A DNA stretch of 64,000 bases from Streptomyces sp. NRRL F-2580 (lineage in GTDB: Bacteria > Actinomycetota > Actinomycetes > Streptomycetales > Streptomycetaceae), in contig NZ_JOIR01000011.1 of NCBI RefSeq assembly GCF_000720115.1, forward strand, positions 372,001 to 436,000. Reading direction: 5' to 3'. A program made the translations under genes and the position numbers. The notes under the pieces were generated by a model. That model had not been told where the DNA came from, searched no databases, and saw nothing but the letters and a program-made list of their open reading frames with translations. Numbering within the stretch: position 1 is the stretch's first letter; every line of letters begins with the position of its first letter. Positions 8,217-16,151 of this stretch are shown piece after piece.

Positions 8217-9239
8217 ATGTCTGAGATCCCCGCCGTGAGCCGCGAGTGGCACCTCGTCCGTCGCCCGCAGGGCTGGCCCGTAGCCGAGGACTTCGCCCTG
8301 CGCGAGGCCCCCGTGTCCGCCGAGCCCGCCGCCGGCCGGATCCTCGTGCGCAACCTCCACATGTCCGTGGACCCCTACATGCGCGGCCGGATGAACGACG
8401 TGAAGTCCTACGTCCCGCCGTTCCAGCTGGACGAGCCGATGCAGGGCGGCGCCGTGGGCGAGGTCGTCGCCTCCGCCGCCGAGGGCTTCGCCGTCGGTGA
8501 CCACGTGCTGCACCACCTGGGCTGGCGCGAGTACGCCGAGCTCGACGCGAAGTTCGCCACCAAGGTGGACGCCGCGCTCGCCCCGCTCTCCGCCTACCTC
8601 GGCGTCCTCGGCATGCCGGGCCTGACCGCCTACGCCGGCCTCTTCGAGGTCGCCTCCTTCAAGGAGGGCGACGCCGTCTTCGTCTCCGGCGCGGCCGGTG
8701 CCGTCGGCAGCCTCGTGGGCCAGTTCGCCAAGATCAAGGGCGCCTCCCGGGTCATCGGCTCCGCCGGCTCGGACGACAAGGTGACGCTGCTCACGGAGAA
8801 GTACGGCTTCGACGCCGCCTTCAACTACAAGAACGGCCCCGTCGCCGAGCAGCTGCCGGCCGCGGCCCCCGAGGGCATCGACGTCTACTTCGACAACGTC
8901 GGCGGCGACCACCTGGAGGCCGCCATCTCCTCGATGAAGGTGAACGGCCGCGCCACCCTGTGCGGCGCGATCGCCGGCTACAACGACACCGAGGCCGCCC
9001 CCGGCCCGCGCAACCTCATGCAGGTCATCGGCAAGCGCCTGCGCCTGCAGGGCATCCTCGTCAACGACCACGCCGGACTGCAGCAGCAGTTCGTCCAGGA
9101 CGTCGCCGGATGGCTGCGTTCCGGTGAGCTCCGGTACGACGAGACGGTCGTCGAGGGCGTCGAGAACGCGGCGTCCGCCTTCCTCGGCATGCTGCGCGGC
9201 GAGAACACCGGAAAGATGATCGTTTCCTTCACCGGTTAG
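8217..9239 (+). CDS. NADP-dependent oxidoreductase, MDR superfamily (zinc-free quinone/leukotriene reductase type)
   Basis: 340 residues from the ATG at 8217, chosen because CCAGGAG sits just upstream; an earlier GTG frame overlaps the promoter. Features are the catalytic-domain MSVDPYMRGRM segment, the Rossmann nucleotide loop SGAAGAVGSLVGQFAK (about 155) and YFDNVGGDHLEAA. It lacks the zinc ligands of alcohol dehydrogenases and matches the prostaglandin reductase/alkenal reductase group that reduces the double bond of reactive enals and quinones with NADPH. It is followed after 64 bp by an Ohr-type peroxidase, consistent with a carbonyl/peroxide detoxification unit. Confidence 0.9.
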   Translation: MSEIPAVSREWHLVRRPQGWPVAEDFALREAPVSAEPAAGRILVRNLHMSVDPYMRGRMNDVKSYVPPFQLDEPMQGGAVGEVVASAAEGFAVGDHVLHHLGWREYAELDAKFATKVDAALAPLSAYLGVLGMPGLTAYAGLFEVASFKEGDAVFVSGAAGAVGSLVGQFAKIKGASRVIGSAGSDDKVTLLTEKYGFDAAFNYKNGPVAEQLPAAAPEGIDVYFDNVGGDHLEAAISSMKVNGRATLCGAIAGYNDTEAAPGPRNLMQVIGKRLRLQGILVNDHAGLQQQFVQDVAGWLRSGELRYDETVVEGVENAASAFLGMLRGENTGKMIVSFTG

Positions 9240-9303
9240 GCTCACTGCACACCGTCGTGACCGTGGGCGCGAGTCGCGGCGATTACCAGGAGGATTTCCT
9301 TAC

Positions 9304-9726
9304 ATGTCCATCCAGCAGTCCGACGTCGCGTACACCGCCATAGCCACCGCCGAGAACGGCCGTGACGGTCGCGTCGCCACCAACGACGGCCAGCTCGACG
9401 TCGTCGTGAACCCGCCGAAGGAGCTCGGCGGCAGCGGCGCCGGCACCAACCCGGAGCAGCTGTTCGCCGCCGGCTACAGCGCCTGCTTCCAGGGCGCCCT
9501 GGGTGTCGTCGCCAAGAACGTGAACGCCGACATCTCCGGCTCCACGGTCACCGCCGAGGTCGGCATCGGCAAGAACGACGAGGGCTTCGGTCTGATCGTC
9601 AAGATCTCCGCCGTGATCCCGAACGTGGACGCCGCCACCGCCAAGGACCTCATCGAGAAGGCCCACGAGGTCTGCCCGTACTCCAAGGCGACCCGCGGCA
9701 ACATCACCGTCGAGCTCGCCGTCTGA
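9304..9726 (+). CDS. ohr: Organic hydroperoxide resistance protein (Ohr/OsmC family)
   Basis: 140 residues with the two redox-active cysteines of Ohr: the peroxidatic Cys in GYSACFQGAL (about residue 60) and the resolving Cys in HEVCPYSKATRGN (about 124), plus the Arg/Glu partners typical of the family. Ohr is a lipoyl-dependent thiol peroxidase that reduces organic and fatty-acid hydroperoxides in the cytosol. AGGAGG precedes the ATG. It closes the unit with the oxidoreductase and is followed by a strong terminator. The nearby MarR gene lacks the N-terminal Cys of OhrR, so regulation by a classical OhrR is not evident here. Confidence 0.92.
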   Translation: MSIQQSDVAYTAIATAENGRDGRVATNDGQLDVVVNPPKELGGSGAGTNPEQLFAAGYSACFQGALGVVAKNVNADISGSTVTAEVGIGKNDEGFGLIVKISAVIPNVDAATAKDLIEKAHEVCPYSKATRGNITVELAV

Positions 9727-9740
9727 TCCGGCACCGCTCA

Positions 9741-9777
9741 GCGAAGGCCGCCCCCCGGTCCGGGGGGCGGCCTTCGC
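9741..9777. terminator. Strong intrinsic terminator after ohr
   Basis: GCGAAGGCCGCCCCCCGG at 9741-9758 is fully complementary to 9760-9777, an 18-bp G/C stem with a minimal loop, 14 bp after the ohr stop codon. There is no U tract, as is usual in Streptomyces. Confidence 0.85.
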
Positions 9778-9803
9778 CGTGTACGGCCGCCTAAACTGGC
9801 CCC

Positions 9804-10640
9804 ATGCGTGATCTTGCGGGGGGTTTCCGGTATCTGCTGGCCGGTCAGCGATGGGTGTTCCGGCACGGCCGGTGGCTGGGCTTCGGGCTGCTGCCCGGGC
9901 TCGTCTCGCTGGTCCTCTACGCCGGCGCGCTGATCGGCCTCGGCTACGGGGCCGACGACCTGACCGCCTGGGCCACCCCCTTCGCCGACGACTGGTCCGC
10001 GCCGTGGACCGGGCTCCTGCGCGGCTTCCTGACCGCGCTGGTCTTCGGCCTCGGGCTCTTCCTCGCGGTGATCACCTTCACCGCCGTGACCCTGCTGATC
10101 GGCCAGCCCTTCTACGAGTCCCTCTCGGAGCAGGTCGACCGCAGCGAGGGCGGCGAGGTCCCGCGGTCCGGGCTCCCGCTCTGGCGGGAGCTGTGGATCT
10201 CGGCCCGCGACAGCGTGAAGGTGCTCGGACGGGTACTGCTGTACGGGATCCTGCTCTTCGTCCTCGGCTTCGTCCCGGTGATCGGGCAGACCGTGGTCCC
10301 CGCGCTCGGGTTCTGCGTCTCCGGGTACTTCCTGACCCAGGAGCTCACCGCCGTGGCCCTGCAGCGGCGCAAGGTGGACCTGGCCGACCGGCTGGCACTG
10401 CTGCGCTCGCGGCGCATGCTGGTGCTCGGCTTCGGGGTGCCGCTCGTGCTGGCGTTCGTGGTCCCGCTGGTCGCGGTGTTCCTGATGCCGGGCGCGGTGG
10501 CCGGGGCCACGCTGATGGCGCGCGACCTCATGTCCGTCGACGAGTCCCCGTCCACCGAGGCGGCGCCGGGTGGCCCGGCCGCACCGCGGGACCCCTCCGC
10601 CCCGGCCGGCTTCGGTCCGCCGCCGCCCGCCTACTCGTAA
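9804..10640 (+). CDS. EI24/CysZ-like integral membrane protein
   Basis: 278 residues with four to six hydrophobic segments: GFGLLPGLVSLVLYAGALIGLG, a second around 80-105 (LVFGLGLFLAVITFTAVTLL), the pair YGILLFVLGFVPVIGQTVVPALGFC and LVLGFGVPLVLAFVVPLVAVFL. The IGQPFYESLSEQVD segment is typical of PF07264 (EI24/CysZ). CysZ proteins are sulfate channels in enterobacteria, but the actinobacterial members are uncharacterised. The Pro/Ala tail is cytosolic. It is transcribed alone between a terminator and a pseudogene. Confidence 0.82.
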   Translation: MRDLAGGFRYLLAGQRWVFRHGRWLGFGLLPGLVSLVLYAGALIGLGYGADDLTAWATPFADDWSAPWTGLLRGFLTALVFGLGLFLAVITFTAVTLLIGQPFYESLSEQVDRSEGGEVPRSGLPLWRELWISARDSVKVLGRVLLYGILLFVLGFVPVIGQTVVPALGFCVSGYFLTQELTAVALQRRKVDLADRLALLRSRRMLVLGFGVPLVLAFVVPLVAVFLMPGAVAGATLMARDLMSVDESPSTEAAPGGPAAPRDPSAPAGFGPPPPAYS

Positions 10641-10728
10641 CCGCGCCGCCCGCCCGGCTACCGCTTCAGCGGCAGGAGGGCCCCGCCCGTGTCCCCGGCG
10701 TGGGCGGCCGGGTCCGCGGCCGGCCGGC

Positions 10729-10912
10729 GCACAGGTGCTCGCCGCGCAGCTGCGCGAGCCGGAGCAAGGACGGCATCGTCCACCGCGAGGTCCACGAGGA
10801 GGTCCCGGCGCGCGTCGAGTACTCCCTGACCCCGCTGGGACAGGGACTGAACGACGCCCCGGAGTCCCTGGGGGAGAGGGGTGCAAAACATCTGCTTCCG
10901 GACTCCGCGTAG
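10729..10912 (+). pseudogene. HxlR-family regulator remnant, frameshifted
   Basis: Two frames together recover the C-terminal half of an HxlR helix-turn-helix protein: AQVLAAQLREPEQ in one frame, then after a one-base shift near 10768, DGIVHREVHEEVPARVEYSLTPLGQGL (in outline) in the next, ending at 10912. In intact HxlR proteins these blocks are contiguous. No N-terminal half or start is visible upstream, where the EI24 gene ends at 10640. It is therefore a decayed 3' fragment. Confidence 0.75.
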
Positions 10913-11114
10913 CCCACTCGTGATCGGCCGACGGCCTCCGGCACCCCCCGGTGGGCCCGTAGTATGCATGGCGGCAGCAAGTGCCGAGGCCGTCTCTCAC
11001 TGCCTTTGAGTCCGCCCTGGCCGGGGCTCCGGGAGAACCCCGGAGCCGGGCAGCGGCTTGCCGAGCCACGACCGGCCGCCGGGCCGAGGACCGACCAGCA
11101 GTAGGGACACAGCA
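10913..11114. other. Leader region of the GT-C-like gene
   Basis: No coding sequence is apparent. An 8-bp hairpin GGCTCCGG/CCGGAGCC at 11025-11047 lies about 70 nt before the GTG start of the next gene and may be a leader structure or a terminator left from the HxlR fragment. Confidence 0.4.
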
Positions 11115-12779
11115 GTGACAGTCAGTACCGAGGGCACGGTCGCCGTGCTGCCCCCGGGCGGACCGGACGCGCCCGCCCGCCCGATACCCGCCGTCCGTCG
11201 CGGTCTCGGTTCGCGCGGCACGCTCCTGCTCCTCGAAGCCGTCGTCGCGTTCGGCGCGGCGCTCGTGCTCCCGCTGCTGGCCGTCCGCTTCAAGCTCGAC
11301 CCGCTGGACCGGATCGCGCAGGTCAGCGGCCTCGCCGCGATCCAGCTGCGGTTCGCGCTGGTCGGTCTGCTCTTCATCGGCGCGGTGGCGCTGGCCATGC
11401 GGCTGCGGGGAGGCCGGCACTTCGACCTGGCCGCCCGGATCGCCGCCGCCGCCCTCGCCGGCCTGGCCAGCGGCTTCGTCGCCGCCGGCGCGGTCGTCGC
11501 CCTCCACGGGACGCCCTGGCCGATGTTCGGCCTCAACGGCGACAGCGGCCGCATCGTCGAGTGGGCCCACGCGGTGGCCAACGGCCGCCCCTCGGGCTCG
11601 CCGGTCTACCCGCCGGCCCCCCTCTACACCCTCGGCTACTACGCCGAGTGGTTCCGCGGCGGCAACACCGCCTACGCGTTCAAGGACCTGCAGATCCTCG
11701 GCGCCGCCGCCTTCGGACCGCTGGTCTACCTCTGCTGGCGCATGCTGCTCGGCCCGGTCCGTGCCCTCGCCTTCGGCGTGGCCCCGGCCTTCGCGCTGAT
11801 CGACGCGTACAAGCCGTACAGCCAGACCGTGCTCGTCGTGCTCGTCCCGGTCCTGGTGGCGATGGTGGTGTCGCTCAGCCGCACCGGCACCCAGGGCTGG
11901 CGGCCGCTCCTGCTCAAGGGCGCCGGATTCGGCGCGCTGCTCGGCGTGCTGTTCCTCACCTACTCGGGCTGGTTCCTGTGGAGCGCGGCGGGGGTGCTGT
12001 TCGCCGCGCTGCTGTACTTCCCGTGGCGGACCGGCCGGCTCGGCCGGCTCAAGGGCGCGGCCTTCCTCGGCGCGTCCCTGGGGGCCTTCCTCGTGGTCGC
12101 CGGGCGCTACCTCGTGGTCATGCTGACCGAAGGGCAGACCACGAAGGACTACAACTTCCGGTTCGACAACTTCACCGACCCGGCGTACTACCTCATGTGG
12201 CGCACGGACATGCCCGGCAAGGTCGGCGAGTGGCCGCCGCCCGGGGAGTACGGCGGGGTCGGCCTGTTCGCCCTCGTCACCTTCGTCTGCCTCGGCGCCG
12301 CGATCTGGCTGGGCCTCCGCAGGCCGATGGTGGTCACCGTCGCCGCGATGTTCATCAGCGCGTGGGTGATGCGCATGTACATCGCCTCGCACATGTACGA
12401 GACGCAGACCGTCCAGCTCTACACCCGCACCAACAACCAGCTCCTCTACTGCGGGCTGCTGCTGTGCGCGCTGGTCGTCCACCTGGTCTCGCAGCGGATG
12501 GGCGCGCGCCGGGCCGAGTCCGCGAGCGGCACGGCGGGCAGCGGATTCCCCGGCCGCGAAGGCGCGGTGATCGGAACCCTGTGCGCCCTGCTGCTGCTCC
12601 TCGGCACCGTCTCCTCCTCGATGGCCGACCGCTACATGCCGGCCAAGGAGAACACCTACCGGATCCTGCCGTGGGTCTCGCACACCATCACGCAGCAGGA
12701 CGGCAGCTGCCCGGAGTACGCGCCCGGCGGTACCTGTTCCAAAGACGGCGACCAGAGCTGGCTGAGCTTCATCCGATGA
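11115..12779 (+). CDS. Polytopic membrane protein, GT-C glycosyltransferase-like
   Basis: 554 residues from the GTG at 11115, preceded by TAGGGA; an in-frame start 57 bp earlier is possible. There are about eleven membrane segments. A luminal loop holds FGLNGDSGRIVEWAHAV and SPVYPPAPLYTLGYYAEW (about 140-185), an arrangement reminiscent of the acidic loop of polyprenyl-phosphate-dependent GT-C enzymes such as the arabinofuranosyltransferase AftA. The C-terminal extracytoplasmic tail has two Cys. It precedes a DUF2142 gene by 13 bp, so the pair probably acts together in cell-wall or exopolysaccharide modification. Donor and acceptor are not predictable. Confidence 0.7.
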   Translation: MTVSTEGTVAVLPPGGPDAPARPIPAVRRGLGSRGTLLLLEAVVAFGAALVLPLLAVRFKLDPLDRIAQVSGLAAIQLRFALVGLLFIGAVALAMRLRGGRHFDLAARIAAAALAGLASGFVAAGAVVALHGTPWPMFGLNGDSGRIVEWAHAVANGRPSGSPVYPPAPLYTLGYYAEWFRGGNTAYAFKDLQILGAAAFGPLVYLCWRMLLGPVRALAFGVAPAFALIDAYKPYSQTVLVVLVPVLVAMVVSLSRTGTQGWRPLLLKGAGFGALLGVLFLTYSGWFLWSAAGVLFAALLYFPWRTGRLGRLKGAAFLGASLGAFLVVAGRYLVVMLTEGQTTKDYNFRFDNFTDPAYYLMWRTDMPGKVGEWPPPGEYGGVGLFALVTFVCLGAAIWLGLRRPMVVTVAAMFISAWVMRMYIASHMYETQTVQLYTRTNNQLLYCGLLLCALVVHLVSQRMGARRAESASGTAGSGFPGREGAVIGTLCALLLLLGTVSSSMADRYMPAKENTYRILPWVSHTITQQDGSCPEYAPGGTCSKDGDQSWLSFIR

Positions 12780-12792
12780 CCCGGGGGAACCG

Positions 12793-14379
12793 ATGATCTC
12801 CGCACTGACGCGGCTGGCCGACTGGTCCGCCGGCACACCCAGGCGGCTCTGGCTGATCTCGTTCGCGCTGTTCTTCGCGCTCGCGGGCTCCTGGTCCGCC
12901 GCCAGCCCCATCGGCGGCTCTCCCGACGAACACGCCCACTTCGTCCGCGCCGCGGCCGCCGCCCGGGGCCAGATCAGCGGACCCCTGGTGATGGTCCCGC
13001 ACCGGGTGGCGGGGATCGACGGACAGTTCGCCGAGGCCGGGATGCGGCTCCCGGAGTGGTACGGGAACCTGGCCACGGTGCACGAGTGCTACGCCTGGCG
13101 CCAGTCCCAGCCCGCGTCCTGCGCGCCCTCGCTCGGCGACTCCGAGAAGATCGTCCAGGTCCCCACGGCGGCCGGCCGCTACCACCCGGCCTACTACCTG
13201 GCGACCGGCTGGCCGAGCCTGCTGGTCGACGGCCCCAAGGGGCTGTACCTCATGCGCTTCGTGTCGGCGCTGCTCTGCTCGGCCCTGCTGGCGAGCGCGG
13301 TGGTCACGGCCGCCGAGTGGCGGCGGCGCTCGCTCGCGGTGCTCGGCGTGCTCGCCGCGGCCACGCCGATGACGCTCTACATGTCCGGCATGGTCAACCC
13401 CAGCGGCGGCGAGATCGCCGCCGGGATCCTGGTGTGGACGGCCCTGCTGTCGATCGTCCTGTCACCCGACCCGGTCCTGCTCAACCGCCGGCTGGCCCGA
13501 CTGGGCGTCGGCGGCCTGGTACTGATCAACATCCGGCCGCTCGGACTGATCTGGTTCGGCGGCGCGGTGGTCTTCTGCCTGCTGCTGACGCAGCGGCGCG
13601 GAGTGCTGGGACCGGTGCTGCGCCGCAAGGCCCTGTGGCTCTGGACGGCCCTGCTGGGCCTGGCGACGGCCGGCGCGCTGCTCTGGGCGGCGAGGCACCC
13701 GGACCGTTCGAGGATAGACATCCCCGACTCGCTCACCGCGGGCGTGGCCGCCAAGCGCACCCTCGGCAACACCGACTGGTACATCAAGCAGATGGTCGGC
13801 TTCTTCGGCTGGCTGGACACCCCGGGCCCGGCCCTGCTGTACCTGGTGTGGATGGGGGTGCTCGCGACGCTCGTCGTGCTGGCGCTGGTCTACGGCCACA
13901 AGCGCGACCTGGTGGCGGTGCTCGGCATGCTGGTGGCCGTCGTGATGGTGCCGGTGGCCGCGCAGGCCTCGGAGGCCGAGCGGATCGGCATGGTGTGGCA
14001 GGGCCGCTACCTGCTGCCCTTCGCCGTCGGCCTGCCACTCATGGCCGTACTGATCTGCGCCACCCGGGTCCCCGAGGGCGGGTTCCCCCTGCGACGGCTC
14101 GTCGGTCTCTCCGCCGGCGGCTTCGCGCTGGCCGACGTCGCGGCCTTCTACTGGACGCTGCGCCGGTTCGCCGTCGGCAACAAGGCCCCGTGGGTGCCGA
14201 CCTCGGCGCACTGGGCCCCGCCCGGCGGCTGGGTCTTCTGGACCGGCGTGTACGCGGTGGCGGCCCTCGCCATCGTGGTGCCCGCCCTGGTCTCGGACCG
14301 CAAGGCCGCCGCGCCGCGGCGCCCGGACCTCGACACCCCGCGGTCGGACCGCCCCGCGCGCGTGCCCGAGCCCGCCTGA
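12793..14379 (+). CDS. DUF2142 integral membrane protein
   Basis: 528 residues with about twelve membrane helices. After the first helix comes the family signature SPIGGSPDEHAHFVRA (about 40-55), and the long extracytoplasmic loop contains YHPAYYL. DUF2142 (PF09913) members are found in cell-surface polysaccharide loci and look like GT-C type enzymes, but no activity is established. A GGGGGA ribosome site at 12783 overlaps the end of the preceding gene, and the 13-bp gap shows an operon with it. The C-terminal tail is polar and cytosolic. Confidence 0.85.
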   Translation: MISALTRLADWSAGTPRRLWLISFALFFALAGSWSAASPIGGSPDEHAHFVRAAAAARGQISGPLVMVPHRVAGIDGQFAEAGMRLPEWYGNLATVHECYAWRQSQPASCAPSLGDSEKIVQVPTAAGRYHPAYYLATGWPSLLVDGPKGLYLMRFVSALLCSALLASAVVTAAEWRRRSLAVLGVLAAATPMTLYMSGMVNPSGGEIAAGILVWTALLSIVLSPDPVLLNRRLARLGVGGLVLINIRPLGLIWFGGAVVFCLLLTQRRGVLGPVLRRKALWLWTALLGLATAGALLWAARHPDRSRIDIPDSLTAGVAAKRTLGNTDWYIKQMVGFFGWLDTPGPALLYLVWMGVLATLVVLALVYGHKRDLVAVLGMLVAVVMVPVAAQASEAERIGMVWQGRYLLPFAVGLPLMAVLICATRVPEGGFPLRRLVGLSAGGFALADVAAFYWTLRRFAVGNKAPWVPTSAHWAPPGGWVFWTGVYAVAALAIVVPALVSDRKAAAPRRPDLDTPRSDRPARVPEPA

Positions 14380-14417
14380 CACACCCCCGCCCGACGCGCC
14401 CCGCCCGACGCACCCCG

Positions 14418-15134
14418 TCAGACGGCCGGGCCGATCTCGGCGGTCACCACCGACGGCGTACGGTCGTCCGCCTCGGCGAGCAGGGCGCCGCCCGGGGCCC
14501 ACACGGCCGCCCGGCCGCAGCCGGTCCACGGGCCTGCCGGGCCGACGTGGTTGGCGAGGACGACGTACAGGCCGTGGTCCCTCGCGATGCCCGGGTATAC
14601 GGTGGCGCGCTCGCCGATGCCGTCGCCCGTCCCGTACAGGGAGCTCGCCAGGTGCACCCGGCAGCCGTCGGCGGCGCCCCGGCCGGGCAGTTCGGGGAAG
14701 TGGTTGTCGTAGCAGACGCCCAGGGAGAAGCGGATCCCGCCGAGTTCGAAGCGCCCGTCGGCCGTGCCGGGCGCGAAGAGGTCCCGCTCGTGCCGGAAGA
14801 GGTGCTGCTTCGCGTACGTCGTCACGTGCGCGCCGTCCGCGTCGTGGACCAGCGTCGCGATGGCGGGGCGCGGCCCGGCGGTGGGCAGCGCGACGTTGAC
14901 GGCGGTGGCGATCCCGGCGGAGCGCAGCGGGTCCAGGCGCGGGTCGTCGGCGGCGGTCCACAGGCCGGGATCGGCCGCCAGCGCGTCCGGTTCGTATCCG
15001 GTGAGCGTGAACTCGGGGAACACCACCAGCTCGGCGCCCTGTGCGCGGGCCGCGGCGGCGAGCGCGGCGGCCCGCGCGGCGTTGGCGTGGACGTCGGCGG
15101 GGACGCAGGTCATCTGGGCTGCGGCGATCTTCAC
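14418..15134 (-). CDS. Carbon-nitrogen hydrolase (nitrilase superfamily)
   Basis: 238 residues from the GTG at 15134 (VKIAAAQMTC). The Glu-Lys-Cys triad is visible: Glu in VVFPEFTLTGYEP (about 42), Lys in YAKQHLFRHERDLF (about 115) and Cys in GVCYDNHFPE (about 147). Such enzymes hydrolyse amides or carbamoyl groups in the cytoplasm; the substrate is not deducible. A longer frame extends upstream but is Arg/Pro low-complexity sequence without family similarity. The gene is convergent with the DUF2142 gene, with 38 bp between the stops. Confidence 0.88.
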   Translation of the reverse strand: MKIAAAQMTCVPADVHANAARAAALAAAARAQGAELVVFPEFTLTGYEPDALAADPGLWTAADDPRLDPLRSAGIATAVNVALPTAGPRPAIATLVHDADGAHVTTYAKQHLFRHERDLFAPGTADGRFELGGIRFSLGVCYDNHFPELPGRGAADGCRVHLASSLYGTGDGIGERATVYPGIARDHGLYVVLANHVGPAGPWTGCGRAAVWAPGGALLAEADDRTPSVVTAEIGPAV

Positions 15135-15411
15135 GTGTCCGAGGATGCCGGACCGGGTGGAGTCCGGGGCATCCGGGGGGGTCGACCCTGCCCGTTCTGC
15201 CTGGTGGAGGATCAGATACGGGGCTCCCTCGGGGCGGTTGACCCGCTGGCCTGGTACCGCAGGCACCTGCGGGCGGGCAGGAGCCGCCACCTCCTCGTCA
15301 GGCGGCCGCCCACCGCGCGGCCCTGGACGGGCCGGCTCCGCGACAGGGCGTACTACCGGGTGGCGCGCCGCCGGCCCTCGTGCCCGGCGCACGACCCGCT
15401 GCTCGGCGCCC

Positions 15412-15990
15412 CTAGGCGTCGGCGGGGCCCCGCAGCAGGATCAGGAAGGAGCGGAAGGCGGCGGGCATGTCCACCGACTCGGGGGCGAGCAGCCACTGGT
15501 ACTGAAGGCCGTCCATGACGGCCGTCAGCAGGGGGGCGGCCTGTTCCGGGGTGAGGCCCGAGGGCAGGCGGTCGCCGAACTCGGCGCGGAGCACCGCCGC
15601 CATCTCCGCGCGGACCTGGGCGTAGCGCTCGGTGAAGAACTCCCGCGCGGGGTGCCCGTCGGTGACGCTCTCGCCCAGCAGCGCCGAGAAGGTCTGCACG
15701 ATGCCCGGGCGCATCGCGTTGTACTCCACCAGCGAGGCCAGCAGGTCCAGGCGCCAGGTGTCGGCCGAGGCGCGCGAGCCGCCGCCGGTGTCCCAGCGGT
15801 CGCGCTCCTCCAGCACCGCGACCAGCAGCGCCTCCTTGGTCGGGAAGTAGTGCAGCAGCCCCTGCTGGGTCAGGCCCACGCGTTCGGCGACCGCGCCCAG
15901 GGACGCCCCCCGGTAGCCGCGCTCCGCGATCACCTCGACGGCCGCGCGGACGATCTCCCCGCGGCGCTCCTCGCTCCTCGCCCTGACCAT
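15412..15990 (-). CDS. TetR-family transcriptional regulator
   Basis: 192 residues from the ATG at 15990 (MVRARSEERR); upstream in-frame codons lack TetR character. The helix-turn-helix is GYRGASLGAVAERVGLTQQGLLHYFPTKEALL in outline (about 25-55). The C-terminal ligand domain is about 135 residues. It is divergent from the GH3 beta-glucosidase gene across 161 bp that contain direct repeats of TTACGAAC, so it probably controls the glycosidase. The ligand could be a sugar or glycoside, but TetR ligands cannot be read from sequence. Confidence 0.88.
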   Translation of the reverse strand: MVRARSEERRGEIVRAAVEVIAERGYRGASLGAVAERVGLTQQGLLHYFPTKEALLVAVLEERDRWDTGGGSRASADTWRLDLLASLVEYNAMRPGIVQTFSALLGESVTDGHPAREFFTERYAQVRAEMAAVLRAEFGDRLPSGLTPEQAAPLLTAVMDGLQYQWLLAPESVDMPAAFRSFLILLRGPADA

Positions 15991-16049
15991 CGCCCCGGCA
16001 CCCCTTCCCGTCCGATTCCTGCCAGCAGGACCGTACGGCATCCACGAGA

Positions 16050-16128
16050 TTACGAACAGGTTACGAACCCTACCGTTCAACAGGCAACAGGTCCACGATG
16101 GGGGCACCGCACCGCACCGCACCGCACC
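16050..16128. promoter_or_regulatory. Divergent TetR/GH3 intergenic region: direct repeats and GCACC array
   Basis: TTACGAAC occurs at 16050-16057 and again at 16061-16068 (11-bp spacing, one helical turn), a candidate operator. Five perfect tandem GCACC units follow at 16104-16128, ending just before the GAGGAGG ribosome site of the GH3 gene. Confidence 0.5.
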
Positions 16129-16151
16129 GCACTCACTGAGGAGGCACGGCC

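Noticed and set aside
9738..13076. 1,112-codon minus-strand frame over EI24, GT-C-like and DUF2142 genes
   Set aside because: The opposite strand carries clear membrane proteins with ribosome sites; this frame is Glu/Gly/Gln-rich shadow sequence.
15135..15411. Arg-rich plus-strand frame (with CPFC and YRRHLRAGRSRHLL) between the nitrilase and TetR genes
   Set aside because: No start with a ribosome site, no family similarity, and it runs on into antisense of the TetR gene. Treated as a 277-bp region without a supported gene.
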